Assembly: GCA_025928215.1 (NCBI GenBank)
Contig: JAICJW010000149.1
Location: 1-9,563 of the forward strand
DNA length: 9,563 nucleotides
Direction of reading: 5' to 3'
Source: Chloroflexia bacterium
Lineage (GTDB): Bacteria > Chloroflexota > Chloroflexia > Thermomicrobiales > JALYUS01
This document shows, one piece after another, positions 1-6,046 of this stretch. The notes below the pieces were generated by a model, which saw only the letters and a program-made list of their open reading frames with translations, ran no database searches and was not told where the DNA came from. The translations under genes were made by a program, and so were the position numbers. Numbering within the stretch: position 1 is the first letter of the stretch; every line of letters begins with the position of its first letter.

Positions 1-287
1 ACGCGCTGGAACTGGCGCAACGGGGTACAAAACATCCAGATGCGAAACCTCTCAAAAGGTTCGGCGGCGCAAGCGTGCTCGAAATTGTTGATGATTATGA
101 TGGAGACACCTATCGGACTGTTTATACCGTCTGACTACGCAGTGGGGTCTACGTCCTCCTTGCATTTCAGAAGAAATCAAGGCGCGCCAGCGTAGTGCCG
201 AAACATGTGAGCGCCCTCATCCAGACACGGTTGCGGGCGGCAATGGAAGAAGATACAAAGCGGATGAACAGGAGGCAATCGCAATGA
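1..287 (+). pseudogene. HigB/RelE-type (Gp49-like) toxin, 5'-partial, interrupted by in-frame TGA
   Basis: Reading from base 3 gives 43 residues containing HPDAKPLKRFGGASVLEIVDD and DTYRTVYTV, which match the phage-derived Gp49-like/HigB family (a RelE-fold ribosome-dependent mRNA interferase) as I know it. A TGA at 132-134 interrupts the frame. The same frame then stays open for 50 codons and still looks like the family: GVYVLLAFQKKSRR corresponds to the usual AVYVLHAFQKKSK strand and basic loop, followed by an amphipathic C-terminal helix. It ends with TGA at 285-287, overlapping the antitoxin ATG at 284. Arg normally follows YTV, so a single CGA to TGA change explains the break. The remnant would lose the last sheet strands and the conserved basic residues, so it is probably inactive. 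The N-terminus lies outside the window. A sequencing error or UGA recoding is possible but unsupported. Confidence 0.85.
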
Positions 288-619
288 GTGAGAGAATGAT
301 AATCACAGAAGGCAGCGGGAACGTCTTCGCTGACCTCGGCCTTCCCAATGCCGAAGAACGCAAGACAAAAGCAGAACTCGCCTATCAAATCAGTACGATC
401 ATCACGGAGCGTGGTCTCACGCAGACGCAGGCGGGCGATATTCTCGGTATCGAGCAGCCGCATGTTTCCAATCTTGTGCGTGGCCGTCTGAGCGGATTCT
501 CGGTCGAGCGCTTGATGAGTTTTCTTACCGTACTCGACCGGGATGTTGAGATTATTGTTCGCCCGAAGATCGGGCGGCAGCCACGCGGGACAATCATCGT
601 AACGCAGGCTCACCAGTAG
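284..619 (+). CDS. XRE/HigA-type helix-turn-helix antitoxin
   Basis: This 111-residue protein resembles the small HigA-like antitoxins encoded downstream of Gp49-type toxins. Residues about 28-85 form an XRE helix-turn-helix: GLTQTQAGDILGIEQPHVSN is the scanning and recognition region, followed by a helix with FSVERLMSFLTVL. The C-terminal tail (DVEIIVRPK) is the usual strand that follows this fold. AGGAGG at 270-275, inside the toxin reading frame, sits 8 nt before ATG 284, and the toxin stop overlaps this start (ATGA), so the genes are translationally coupled. Such proteins normally neutralise the toxin and repress their own operon. Here the antitoxin is intact while the toxin carries a nonsense codon, so it may now act as a solitary repressor or as an antidote to a related toxin elsewhere. 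The family call is firm; the present role is inferred. Confidence 0.9.
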   Translation: MSERMIITEGSGNVFADLGLPNAEERKTKAELAYQISTIITERGLTQTQAGDILGIEQPHVSNLVRGRLSGFSVERLMSFLTVLDRDVEIIVRPKIGRQPRGTIIVTQAHQ

Positions 620-649
620 GGATTCATCTACGTGCTTTTGGTTCCCCGC

Positions 650-672
650 TATAATGCATGCCATCAAGGAGG
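650..672 (+). promoter_or_regulatory. -10 box and Shine-Dalgarno for the first F420 oxidoreductase
   Basis: A perfect TATAAT lies at 650-655, and AAGGAGG at 666-672 is 6 nt before ATG 679. Transcription from this -10 would begin near 661-663, after the alternative in-frame ATG at 658, so the pair favours 679 as the start. I see no convincing -35 hexamer at 16-18 nt spacing, so the promoter is moderately supported while the ribosome site is strong. Confidence 0.6.
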
Positions 673-678
673 ACGAAC

Positions 679-1542
679 ATGGCGCAACCGCTGCGGATCG
701 GACTTTGCACGGATCAGAATATGCCGTGGGAGAAGACGGTCGAACGCTGGCAACTGTTCGAGCGACTCGGCTTCGATAGTGTCTGGGACTGCGATCATTA
801 CGTGCAGCCGAGCCGACCGACCGGGCCATACTACGAAGGCTGGACACTCCTCGCGGGGCTGGCGGCGCGCACGGAGCGCATCCGCATCGGCGTGCTCGTC
901 AGTTGCAATACCTTCCGCCATCCGGCCTGGCTCGCCAAAGAGGCGGCGACGGTGGATCACATCTCGGATGGGCGGCTGGAACTCGGCCTCGGTGCGGGCT
1001 GGTATGTCCCGGAGCACGAGATGCTCGGCATTCCTTTCCCCGCGCCCGCCGAACTCGTCGGGAGGTTCCGCGAGGCGGTCGAGATCGTGGATCATCTGCT
1101 CCGCAACGAATACACGACGTACGAGGGGCGGTATTATCAGTTGAAGGATGCCGCCTTTCGCCCCGGCCCGGTCCAGAAGCCGCGCCCGCCACTGACACTC
1201 GGCGCGCATGGGCGGCAGATGCTGAAGATCGTCGCCCAGTACGCCGACCGCTGGAACTCGCACGGCTCAGTGGACGAGATGCGCGCCCGCAATGCGGTGT
1301 TGGATGAGCACTGCGCCGCCATCGGCCGCGACCCCGACGAAATTATCCGCTCGCTCTACGGCTGGGCCGCGCTGATGCCAAGCGATCCGTGGGCTTCGAT
1401 AGACGCGTTCGAGGAAGTCGTCGGCCAGTACTGGGAAGCGGGCGTCAATGAGTTAATCATTGACGCCCCCGGCGATGCCCAACTGCCGATCCTCGAACGC
1501 ATCGCTACCGACGTGATTCCACGGCTGAAACGAGAGCGGTGA
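679..1542 (+). CDS. LLM class F420-dependent oxidoreductase
   Basis: This is a 287-residue luciferase-like monooxygenase-fold (TIM-barrel) protein. It starts with a beta strand LRIGLCTDQN, followed by FERLGFDSVWDCDHYV, the barrel strand and loop that help form the cofactor pocket. It also has RIRIGVLVSCNTFRHPAWLAK and the family signature DGRLELGLGAGWY, followed by EHEMLGIPF. A Lys/Arg-Pro-rich turn (PGPVQKPRPPLTLG) precedes GRQMLKIVAQYADRWN, also typical. It resembles the F420 subgroup related to mycobacterial Rv1855c-type proteins. It probably transfers hydride from reduced deazaflavin F420 to an unknown organic substrate in the cytosol; FMN use cannot be excluded from sequence alone. ATG 679 is chosen over ATG 658 because of the ribosome site. 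It stands alone, converging on the LPKTG gene 31 nt away. A second, divergent family member is at 4382-5317. Confidence 0.92.
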   Translation: MAQPLRIGLCTDQNMPWEKTVERWQLFERLGFDSVWDCDHYVQPSRPTGPYYEGWTLLAGLAARTERIRIGVLVSCNTFRHPAWLAKEAATVDHISDGRLELGLGAGWYVPEHEMLGIPFPAPAELVGRFREAVEIVDHLLRNEYTTYEGRYYQLKDAAFRPGPVQKPRPPLTLGAHGRQMLKIVAQYADRWNSHGSVDEMRARNAVLDEHCAAIGRDPDEIIRSLYGWAALMPSDPWASIDAFEEVVGQYWEAGVNELIIDAPGDAQLPILERIATDVIPRLKRER

Positions 1543-1573
1543 ACGACAGTGGTTTTGCTTCCCCTTCTGCCCG

Positions 1574-2326
1574 CTATGGTCGCGCCCCGGTGACGCGGCG
1601 ACGCATGAACAACACCGTACCGGCAAACAGGGAGATCGTGCCGAGGCTGAGGGTAAGCACGGCGACGCGATTGACGCCCGATGCGTGCGCCTCACCCGTC
1701 TTCGGGAGCGTGGTTGGCGCGGCGCCCGTTCCCGTGGCGGCAGCCGTCGTGCCACCGGACGGAGCGGCAGCGGCCGGTGCGGACGTACCTGCCGCACTCG
1801 GAGAAGCGGAGACAAGGAGCCAGCCGACGCCCGCGCCGCCGAATGAATGGCTTGCTTTGCCATCCGCGAACGTGATTGGCGTGGTGTTCTGCGTAATGAC
1901 TGGCGGATTGGCGGCGGTCGTGTTCAGAATGACATCTGTGCTCTTGAGATCCGTGTCGGTGTAGGTATAGACGACGGGTTGTTTGAAGGTCGCGACGAGC
2001 GCTTTGGTCGCCTTGTCCGTGACACGGAAGGCGAAGGCATCATGCACGGTGCGCCCTTGCACCTTATCGTTCCATGTGCTCGGATCGCTCGTCAGCACAT
2101 CAAAGGTGACGGGCGCGTCGAAGGTGCCCGCCTTGATCGCGATTGAGCGATCGCCCGCCGTGATCGTCGCTGCCTGATCGGGCGTGATGTCCATACTCAT
2201 CGCGACGGTTGGATAGCCGAATTTCGTGAAGTCCGGCGGCCCCTGCGCCCCGACAATCGTGAGATTGCCGAGCACGAGGATGGCCAGACCAACGAAGCCC
2301 CCGACTACTTTTATTGTTCGTATCAC
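1574..2326 (-). CDS. Secreted LPXTG-anchored surface protein, GTG start
   Basis: A 250-residue exported protein. Residues 1-27 form a signal peptide: Lys6, a hydrophobic core (VVGGFVGLAILVLG) and likely cleavage after VGA. The next ~145 residues look beta-rich, with GYPTVAMSMDITPDQ, GDRSIAIKAGTFDAPVTFDVL, AFAFRVTD and KQPVVYTYTDTDL; I do not recognise a named domain. Residues ~175-205 are a low-complexity Ala/Gly/Ser/Thr/Pro stalk. Then come LPKTG (207-211), a hydrophobic helix (about 221-241) and an RRR tail, the complete layout of a sortase sorting signal. The start is GTG 2326-2324, with AGGAGG five bases upstream on this strand. It is predicted to be linked to the cell envelope, but no sortase gene is in the window. 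It is divergent from the RAM-domain gene. Its ligand or role is unknown. Confidence 0.85.
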   Translation of the reverse strand: MIRTIKVVGGFVGLAILVLGNLTIVGAQGPPDFTKFGYPTVAMSMDITPDQAATITAGDRSIAIKAGTFDAPVTFDVLTSDPSTWNDKVQGRTVHDAFAFRVTDKATKALVATFKQPVVYTYTDTDLKSTDVILNTTAANPPVITQNTTPITFADGKASHSFGGAGVGWLLVSASPSAAGTSAPAAAAPSGGTTAAATGTGAAPTTLPKTGEAHASGVNRVAVLTLSLGTISLFAGTVLFMRRRVTGARP

Positions 2327-2491
2327 ATGCCCCTCCTGTTTGATGTGAAAGAGTCGTTCGCGGTGCGCGCCTTACCCCTGTTTACGCCCGAAAAGCGGTG
2401 CATGGATTGTTCACACGATGCCCGCCGGAAATCGGGAGCGGGGATATGGTATCGTTCCCCGGTGAAACGACGATTACCCAAGGGGGAGACG
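2327..2491. promoter_or_regulatory. Divergent intergenic region between LPKTG and RAM genes
   Basis: These 165 bases separate two divergent start codons and must carry promoters for both genes. The ribosome site for the LPKTG gene occupies 2332-2337 on the minus strand, and AGGGGGAG for the RAM gene is at 2481-2488. A 6-bp inverted repeat CGGGGA/TCCCCG (2439-2444 and 2456-2461, 11-nt loop) lies close upstream of the RAM gene and could be an operator or leader hairpin. I see no convincing -35/-10 pairs. Confidence 0.4.
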
Positions 2492-2896
2492 ATGGATCGT
2501 GAGAGCGGGATGCGTAATCTCTTCACGCGGACGCGCCGGCTCCGCACGCGCGAGGAAGGCGAGGCGGATATTGAGGCGGAACCGATTGAGCCGTCGCTGA
2601 TGGCGGAGATGGGCGGCACGACCGAGCCTGAACCGCTCCTCGCGCCGCAGAGCGTCGAGCGCGAGCAGTGGCGCGGCTACGTGCTGATTTGCGTCAATGC
2701 GAATGTCGTTAAAGTCTGCGAGACGGTCAAAGAGCGGTTGGGCGAGCGATTCCGAGGAATGTCGCTCGTCACCGGCCTCTACGATCTGATCGTCCGCGTC
2801 GAGGCGGACTCCAAGGAGCAATTCAAGGAGACGTTGATTCTCGTCCGCGAGACGCCGGGCGTCATCTCCAGCGTCACGCTGCTGGACCTCAACTGA
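2492..2896 (+). CDS. Stand-alone RAM (Lrp/AsnC ligand-binding) domain protein
   Basis: Predicted 134 residues. The N-terminal ~60 residues are charged and apparently disordered, with an Arg-rich start and a Glu/Pro-rich stretch. Residues 62-133 match the Lrp/AsnC effector-binding (RAM) domain: strand YVLICVNAN, helix VKVCETVKERLG, the SLVTGLYDLIVRVEA strand with its conserved Gly-x-Tyr-Asp turn, helix SKEQFKETLILVRETPGV, and strand ISSVTLLDL. There is no DNA-binding domain, unlike full Lrp/AsnC regulators of ~150 residues; the flexible tail takes its place. RAM domains are known to oligomerise and bind amino acids or other small ligands, so this may be a sensor or partner protein. ATG 2492 has AGGGGGAG just upstream; the frame is open back to 2327 but without other good signals. 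Its TGA overlaps the next ATG (TGATG), implying coupled translation with the DUF952-NUDIX protein. Confidence 0.85.
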   Translation: MDRESGMRNLFTRTRRLRTREEGEADIEAEPIEPSLMAEMGGTTEPEPLLAPQSVEREQWRGYVLICVNANVVKVCETVKERLGERFRGMSLVTGLYDLIVRVEADSKEQFKETLILVRETPGVISSVTLLDLN

Positions 2897-3702
2897 TGGC
2901 GCACGCGATTCGCGAACCTGTCTGGCTGGCGTATCATCTCGTTCCGACCGAGGAATGGGAGGCCGCGCCGCCGGACGCGCCCTATCTCCCCGCTGCCTTC
3001 CCGCAGGACGGCTTCATCCACACGACGCACCGTGCTGACGAGGTCGCGGCGGCGGGCAATCGCTACTACACCCACGATCCGCGCCCCTACCGCGCGCTCG
3101 TCATTGATCTCCGGCGACTGACCTGCCCGTGGCGCTACGATGGCGACGAACGCTTCCCGCATATCTACGGCCCGCTCAATCGGGACGCGGTGCTGGCAAC
3201 GCCGCCCGCGCCGCGCGAGCCGGACGGTACGTTCCTGCCGCCGATATGGGCGAACCCGGTGTACGCGCCGGAGGATGTTCCCTTCACAACGCCAAAAGTC
3301 GGCGTCAACGCGGTAATCTTCGACGACGCGGGCCGCATCCTCCTGACACAGCGGGATGATAACCGCCTCTGGTGCCTGCCCGGCGGTCACGTGGACCTCG
3401 GCGAGACGATCGCGGAGGCTGTTGCCCGCGAGACATTGGAGGAGACCGGGCTGGTCGTCGTGCCGGGCCGGATCGTCGGTGTCTATTCCGAGCCACGCCT
3501 CGCGCTCCGCATCGGGTATGGGCTACGCTATCAGATGGTCCTGATCGCGGTGGAGTGCCGGGTGATCGGCGGGGTGCTGAGCCGCTCCGCTGAAACGCTG
3601 GACGAGGGCTGGTTCGACCCGGACGACCTGCCCCCGCTTGTCCCGTCGCATTACCAGCGGATCGCGGATGCCCGCGCGGGGCAGAATGCGGTGCTGCGGT
3701 AG
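2896..3702 (+). CDS. DUF952-NUDIX hydrolase fusion protein
   Basis: 268 residues with two domains. Residues ~10-110 match DUF952: YHLVPTEEW at the start, then DGFIHTT (38-44) and FPHIYGP (87-93), which are hallmarks of that family. DUF952 has no established function; from memory its fold has been linked to ADP-ribosyltransferases, which I cannot verify here. Residues ~135-255 are a NUDIX domain with an intact Nudix box: G164, E170, then RETLEETGL (178-186), giving the metal-binding REuxEExGu core. NUDIX enzymes hydrolyse nucleoside diphosphates linked to another group, such as ADP-ribose or oxidised dNTPs. The strand QRDDNRLWCLPGGH and tail WFDPDDLPPL are typical. A single uninterrupted frame supports a real fusion. 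It shares TGATG with the RAM gene upstream, so the two are probably co-translated. The substrate is unknown. Confidence 0.88.
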   Translation: MAHAIREPVWLAYHLVPTEEWEAAPPDAPYLPAAFPQDGFIHTTHRADEVAAAGNRYYTHDPRPYRALVIDLRRLTCPWRYDGDERFPHIYGPLNRDAVLATPPAPREPDGTFLPPIWANPVYAPEDVPFTTPKVGVNAVIFDDAGRILLTQRDDNRLWCLPGGHVDLGETIAEAVARETLEETGLVVVPGRIVGVYSEPRLALRIGYGLRYQMVLIAVECRVIGGVLSRSAETLDEGWFDPDDLPPLVPSHYQRIADARAGQNAVLR

Positions 3703-3717
3703 GGTTTGGGGTGACGT

Positions 3718-4297
3718 GTGCTTCGTATTGGCATGAATGGCCCGGCAGTTTCCGGGGAACTGGCGGCCCGCGCCGGAAGAAATTGCCTTCGCACAGGAGG
3801 CAGGGTTCGCCGCGCTCCAGTTCCAGGGGCAGGAGCCGGGGCTGACTCCCGAACGGCTCGGTGGTTCGTTCGCGGTCGTTGCTGACGTACTCGCGGCGGC
3901 CGGGATCGAGGCGGTGATGGAGATCATTGTGCGCGTGGACCGTGATGGGCGCACTGCGTCCGGCTTGACGCCGCTCGATCTGCTGGAACGGAATCTCTCC
4001 GCGATTACCGCCCTGCCCTGCACCTACGTCCCCTAGCATCTCGTCCCGCTCGCGCCGGAGGACGATGCCACCCTGGACGCGCTCGAAGATGGCCTTCTGC
4101 CGCAGTTCGCCGCCGGTGTCGCGCAGGCGAAGGCATCTGGGTTCCGCTTCGGCTTCGAGCACAAGGAGCCGCGCATCGCCCTCTGCGCGACGCCGGAACG
4201 GTGCGCCGCGCTCCTCGATGCGGTGCCGGGCCTCGGCTTCGTCTGGGACACAAATCATACCGCGCCGGAGCATTTCGGCGGATTTCTCGCCCTGTGA
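3718..4297 (+). pseudogene. Degraded sugar-phosphate isomerase/epimerase (TIM barrel)
   Basis: Remains of a xylose-isomerase-like TIM-barrel protein. A GTG at 3718 begins VLRIGMNGPAVSGELAARA; after an apparent one-base insertion (extra G at 3775/3776) the frame continues EEIAFAQEAGFAALQFQG, the normal first helix and second strand of the family. The frame then runs through VMEIIVRVD to an in-frame TAG at 4034-4036. It resumes immediately as HLVPLAPEDD, then GFRFGFEHKEP (the metal-site strand with Glu-His) and GLGFVWDTNHT (the Asp-x-Asn-His metal ligand strand), and ends at TGA 4295-4297. About a third of a normal ~270-residue protein is then missing or scrambled. The first shift and the TAG are independent lesions, so the gene is very probably dead. 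It follows the DUF952-NUDIX gene by 15 nt and may once have been co-transcribed with it. Confidence 0.75.
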
Positions 4298-4381
4298 TGG
4301 CCCGGACAACGATGCTTCATGTCTCGGAGCGGCGCTGATTGATTCATAGCACCGCTTACAGATGGCGATGCTCGCCGCGCG
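4298..4381 (+). other. Probable frame-shifted tail of the isomerase pseudogene
   Basis: Shifting frame at 4297 reads MARTTMLHVSERR, which resembles the next barrel strand (xHVSD) of the isomerase family, then hits TGA 4336. Bases 4350-4365 read HRLQM in another frame, similar to the HLPxG loop expected further on. These matches are short and could be chance. The stretch ends at the stop codon of the convergent oxidoreductase, and nothing else is visible in it. Confidence 0.35.
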
Positions 4382-5317
4382 CTAGCGGAAGTGCGGCATC
4401 ACCTCGTCCATGAAGCGGCGGATGCCGTCCGTCTTCGGGAAATCGGCGAATCGTAGGTGGAAGTGTGAGACGCCGAGATCGGCCCACTGCTGCACCTGCT
4501 CGACGATCTGCTCCGGCGTGCCGATTAGCCCGGAGCCGCTAAAGAAGGGGCATGCCTCGGCGATCTTTCGCGCCTCCGCCTCGGTGTCGGCAATCGCCAC
4601 GGCATCTACGCCGACCGTCTTCTTGATCGTGTCGAAATCCCGCCCGACTGCCGCGCAATGGCCACGTAGCACCTCCATCTTGTGCGCGTAATTCTCCCGC
4701 GTGCCACCGCCGTTCCACCAATCGGCGTGTTTGGCGACGACCCGCAGCGTCAACTGCTCGCCACTACCACCAATCAGAATCGGCGGGATGGGATCTGGCT
4801 TCGGGTCCAGGTAGGCATGGTGAATCTGATAATACGTACCTTCGTAGGTGACGTCGTCCTCATTCCACAACCGTTTGGCGATCTCGACCGTCTCCTCCAA
4901 TTGCGCGATGCGCACGGCGGGGCGCGGGAACTCCCAGTTGTAGGAGCGGTATTCCTCTTCCTTCCAGCCTGCGCCGATGCCAAAGACAAATTTACCCGGC
5001 AGGAAGGCGCAGAAGTTCGCGACCATCTTCGCCAGCAACGCCGGATTCCGGTTCGACTGGCAGAGGACAATCGGCCCCCATGTCAGTTCCGGATAGCGCG
5101 CGGCGAGGAAGCTGATCGTCGTCATGCACTCGATAGTCGGCGTCTCCGGGGATTGCCATGCTGCCCACGGAATGACGTGATCGGCGACCCACGCGGCGTC
5201 GAACCGCCCGTGGATCAGATCGAGCGTCTCGGTCATCTGCCGCAGGAAGGTCGCGCTGTCGCTCCCATCCGTCGGGAAATCCGGCGCCCGCCAGCCAAAC
5301 TCAACCCGCTCTGTCAT
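4382..5317 (-). CDS. LLM class F420-dependent oxidoreductase (second copy)
   Basis: 311 residues with the bacterial luciferase-like TIM barrel. The N-terminal MTERVEFGWRAPDF strand is followed by HGRFDAAWVADHVIPW, ELTWGPIVLCQSNRNPALLAK and the signature PGKFVFGIGAGWKEEEY. YEGTYYQIHHAYLDPKPD and PPILIGGSGEQLTLRVVAKHADWWN are the mid-barrel segments, and GTPEQIVEQVQQWADLGVSHFHLRF is the usual C-terminal element. The reduced cofactor is likely F420, with an unknown cytosolic substrate. ATG 5317 is backed by AGGAGG on the minus strand (5330-5325), 7 nt away. It differs clearly from the copy at 679-1542 (signature GIGAGWKEEEY versus GLGAGWYVPEHE), so the two are paralogues of different subgroups rather than a recent duplication. 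A short dispersed-repeat fragment lies just upstream at 5340-5365. Confidence 0.92.
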   Translation of the reverse strand: MTERVEFGWRAPDFPTDGSDSATFLRQMTETLDLIHGRFDAAWVADHVIPWAAWQSPETPTIECMTTISFLAARYPELTWGPIVLCQSNRNPALLAKMVANFCAFLPGKFVFGIGAGWKEEEYRSYNWEFPRPAVRIAQLEETVEIAKRLWNEDDVTYEGTYYQIHHAYLDPKPDPIPPILIGGSGEQLTLRVVAKHADWWNGGGTRENYAHKMEVLRGHCAAVGRDFDTIKKTVGVDAVAIADTEAEARKIAEACPFFSGSGLIGTPEQIVEQVQQWADLGVSHFHLRFADFPKTDGIRRFMDEVMPHFR

Positions 5318-5339
5318 ACATCACCCTCCTCGGTAACGA

Positions 5340-5365
5340 AAACACAAGCACAGAGGACGCAGAGA
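5340..5365 (+). repeat. Partial copy of the GCAGAGGACGCAGAG dispersed repeat
   Basis: The bases CACAGAGGACGCAGAG at about 5349-5364 repeat the core of the left arm of the palindrome at 5885-5930 (CGCAGAGGACGCAGAG) in the same orientation, about 550 bp away. It lies in the short gap between the oxidoreductase start and the Clp N-domain stop. Confidence 0.65.
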
Positions 5366-5373
5366 AATCGGCT

Positions 5374-5856
5374 TCACCCCCGCAGGAGGCGGAGGCGCTG
5401 GATGAGGGCGCGGGTGTTGACGTGGCATTCGTCGAGGACGCGGCTGGGGATGCCCTCGGAGTCGCTGAGGAGGCCGATGGCGAGGTCCGGCGCTTCGACG
5501 CGCGTTTCCAGTCCGTCGGCGATCTCTGCCCCCTCCGCGGTATCTTCGAGCAGCGCGATCAACCGTGGGCTGACGGTCATCTCCTTCGGGGCGAGGAAGG
5601 GTGGATCGTGCGGGATGATGAACTCGACGCGGCTGCGCGCTTGCTCTGCCGTCGCGCCCGCCTCGCGGAATACCTCCCCGGTCGGGCCGTCACTGGCGAT
5701 CAGGGCGATCAGCAAATGCTCGCCGCTAATGAAGCGGTGGCCGAGGCGCGCCGTCTCCGCCGCCGCCCCGCGCAAGAGCGCCATCGTCTCCTCAGAGAAT
5801 CGCTCATCCGCGAGGAACGACGCGAGCGGACGCGGCTTCGGCAGTGACGATGTCAT
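5374..5856 (-). CDS. Stand-alone double Clp N-terminal domain protein
   Basis: 160 residues made almost entirely of two Clp repeat (Clp_N) motifs. The first (about 20-80) contains FSEETMALLRGAAAETARLGH and SGEHLLIALIASDGPTGEVFREAGAT, the characteristic EHLLxALL helix pair. The second (about 94-158) has VSPRLIALLEDTAEGA, DLAIGLLSDSEGIPSRVL and a final helix. In ClpA/ClpC/ClpB this module recruits substrates and adaptors; here no Walker A/B ATPase follows. Free-standing Clp N proteins are known in Actinobacteria and Chloroflexota, and some may act as adaptors or decoys of Clp unfoldases, but the job here is unproved. ATG 5856 is preferred, 8 nt after GGAGGT (5870-5865 on this strand); an in-frame TTG at 5859 sits 5 nt from the same site. 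Only the repeat fragment lies between it and the oxidoreductase, so they may be co-transcribed. Confidence 0.88.
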   Translation of the reverse strand: MTSSLPKPRPLASFLADERFSEETMALLRGAAAETARLGHRFISGEHLLIALIASDGPTGEVFREAGATAEQARSRVEFIIPHDPPFLAPKEMTVSPRLIALLEDTAEGAEIADGLETRVEAPDLAIGLLSDSEGIPSRVLDECHVNTRALIQRLRLLRG

Positions 5857-5884
5857 CAATCGGTACCTCCATCAGGGGAAAATC

Positions 5885-6046
5885 GAAACCGCGTGAACCG
5901 CAGAGGACGCAGAGGAGCACGGAGAAGAAGGGTAAATGGAACGAAGTTGCTGGAAAATTATCTTCCATACCGTATCTTCATAATCACTCTCTTTTCCCTC
6001 CCTGTGTCCTCTGCGTCTCTGCGGTTCACGCGGTTCACGCGGTTTC
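5885..6046. repeat. Palindromic dispersed-repeat island with inverted arms
   Basis: The left arm (5885-5930) begins GAAACCGCGTGAACCGCAGA and continues GGACGCAGAGGAGCACGGAG. The right arm (about 5997-6046) is its imperfect inverse: on the minus strand it reads GAAACCGCGTGAACCG, repeats the 9-mer GTGAACCGC, then CAGAGACGCAGAGGACACAG. About 66 relatively AT-rich bases lie between. This looks like the tandem, SVFSVSSVV-encoding repeat family seen scattered through many Chloroflexota, cyanobacterial and planctomycete genomes. Nothing in it looks like a real gene. It is a MITE-like or REP-like element and may fold into a long hairpin in the transcript ending padR. Confidence 0.75.

Noticed and set aside
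132..134. UGA recoding (Trp or selenocysteine) in the toxin
   Set aside because: Family members have Arg here, TGA also serves as a normal stop in many genes of this window, and no SECIS-like hairpin is evident.
167..847. Minus-strand open frame across the toxin end, antitoxin and oxidoreductase start
   Set aside because: It overlaps the firmly supported antitoxin and oxidoreductase; no ribosome site or recognisable domain.
4682..5896. Long plus-strand open frame (404 codons) antisense to the second oxidoreductase and the Clp N-domain gene
   Set aside because: Low-complexity Arg/Pro-rich translation with no family resemblance, spanning two well-supported genes; a GC-rich shadow frame.
5340..6046. 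CRISPR array from the repeated GCAGAGGACGCAGAG units
   Set aside because: Copies are irregularly spaced, in both orientations, and without uniform spacers.
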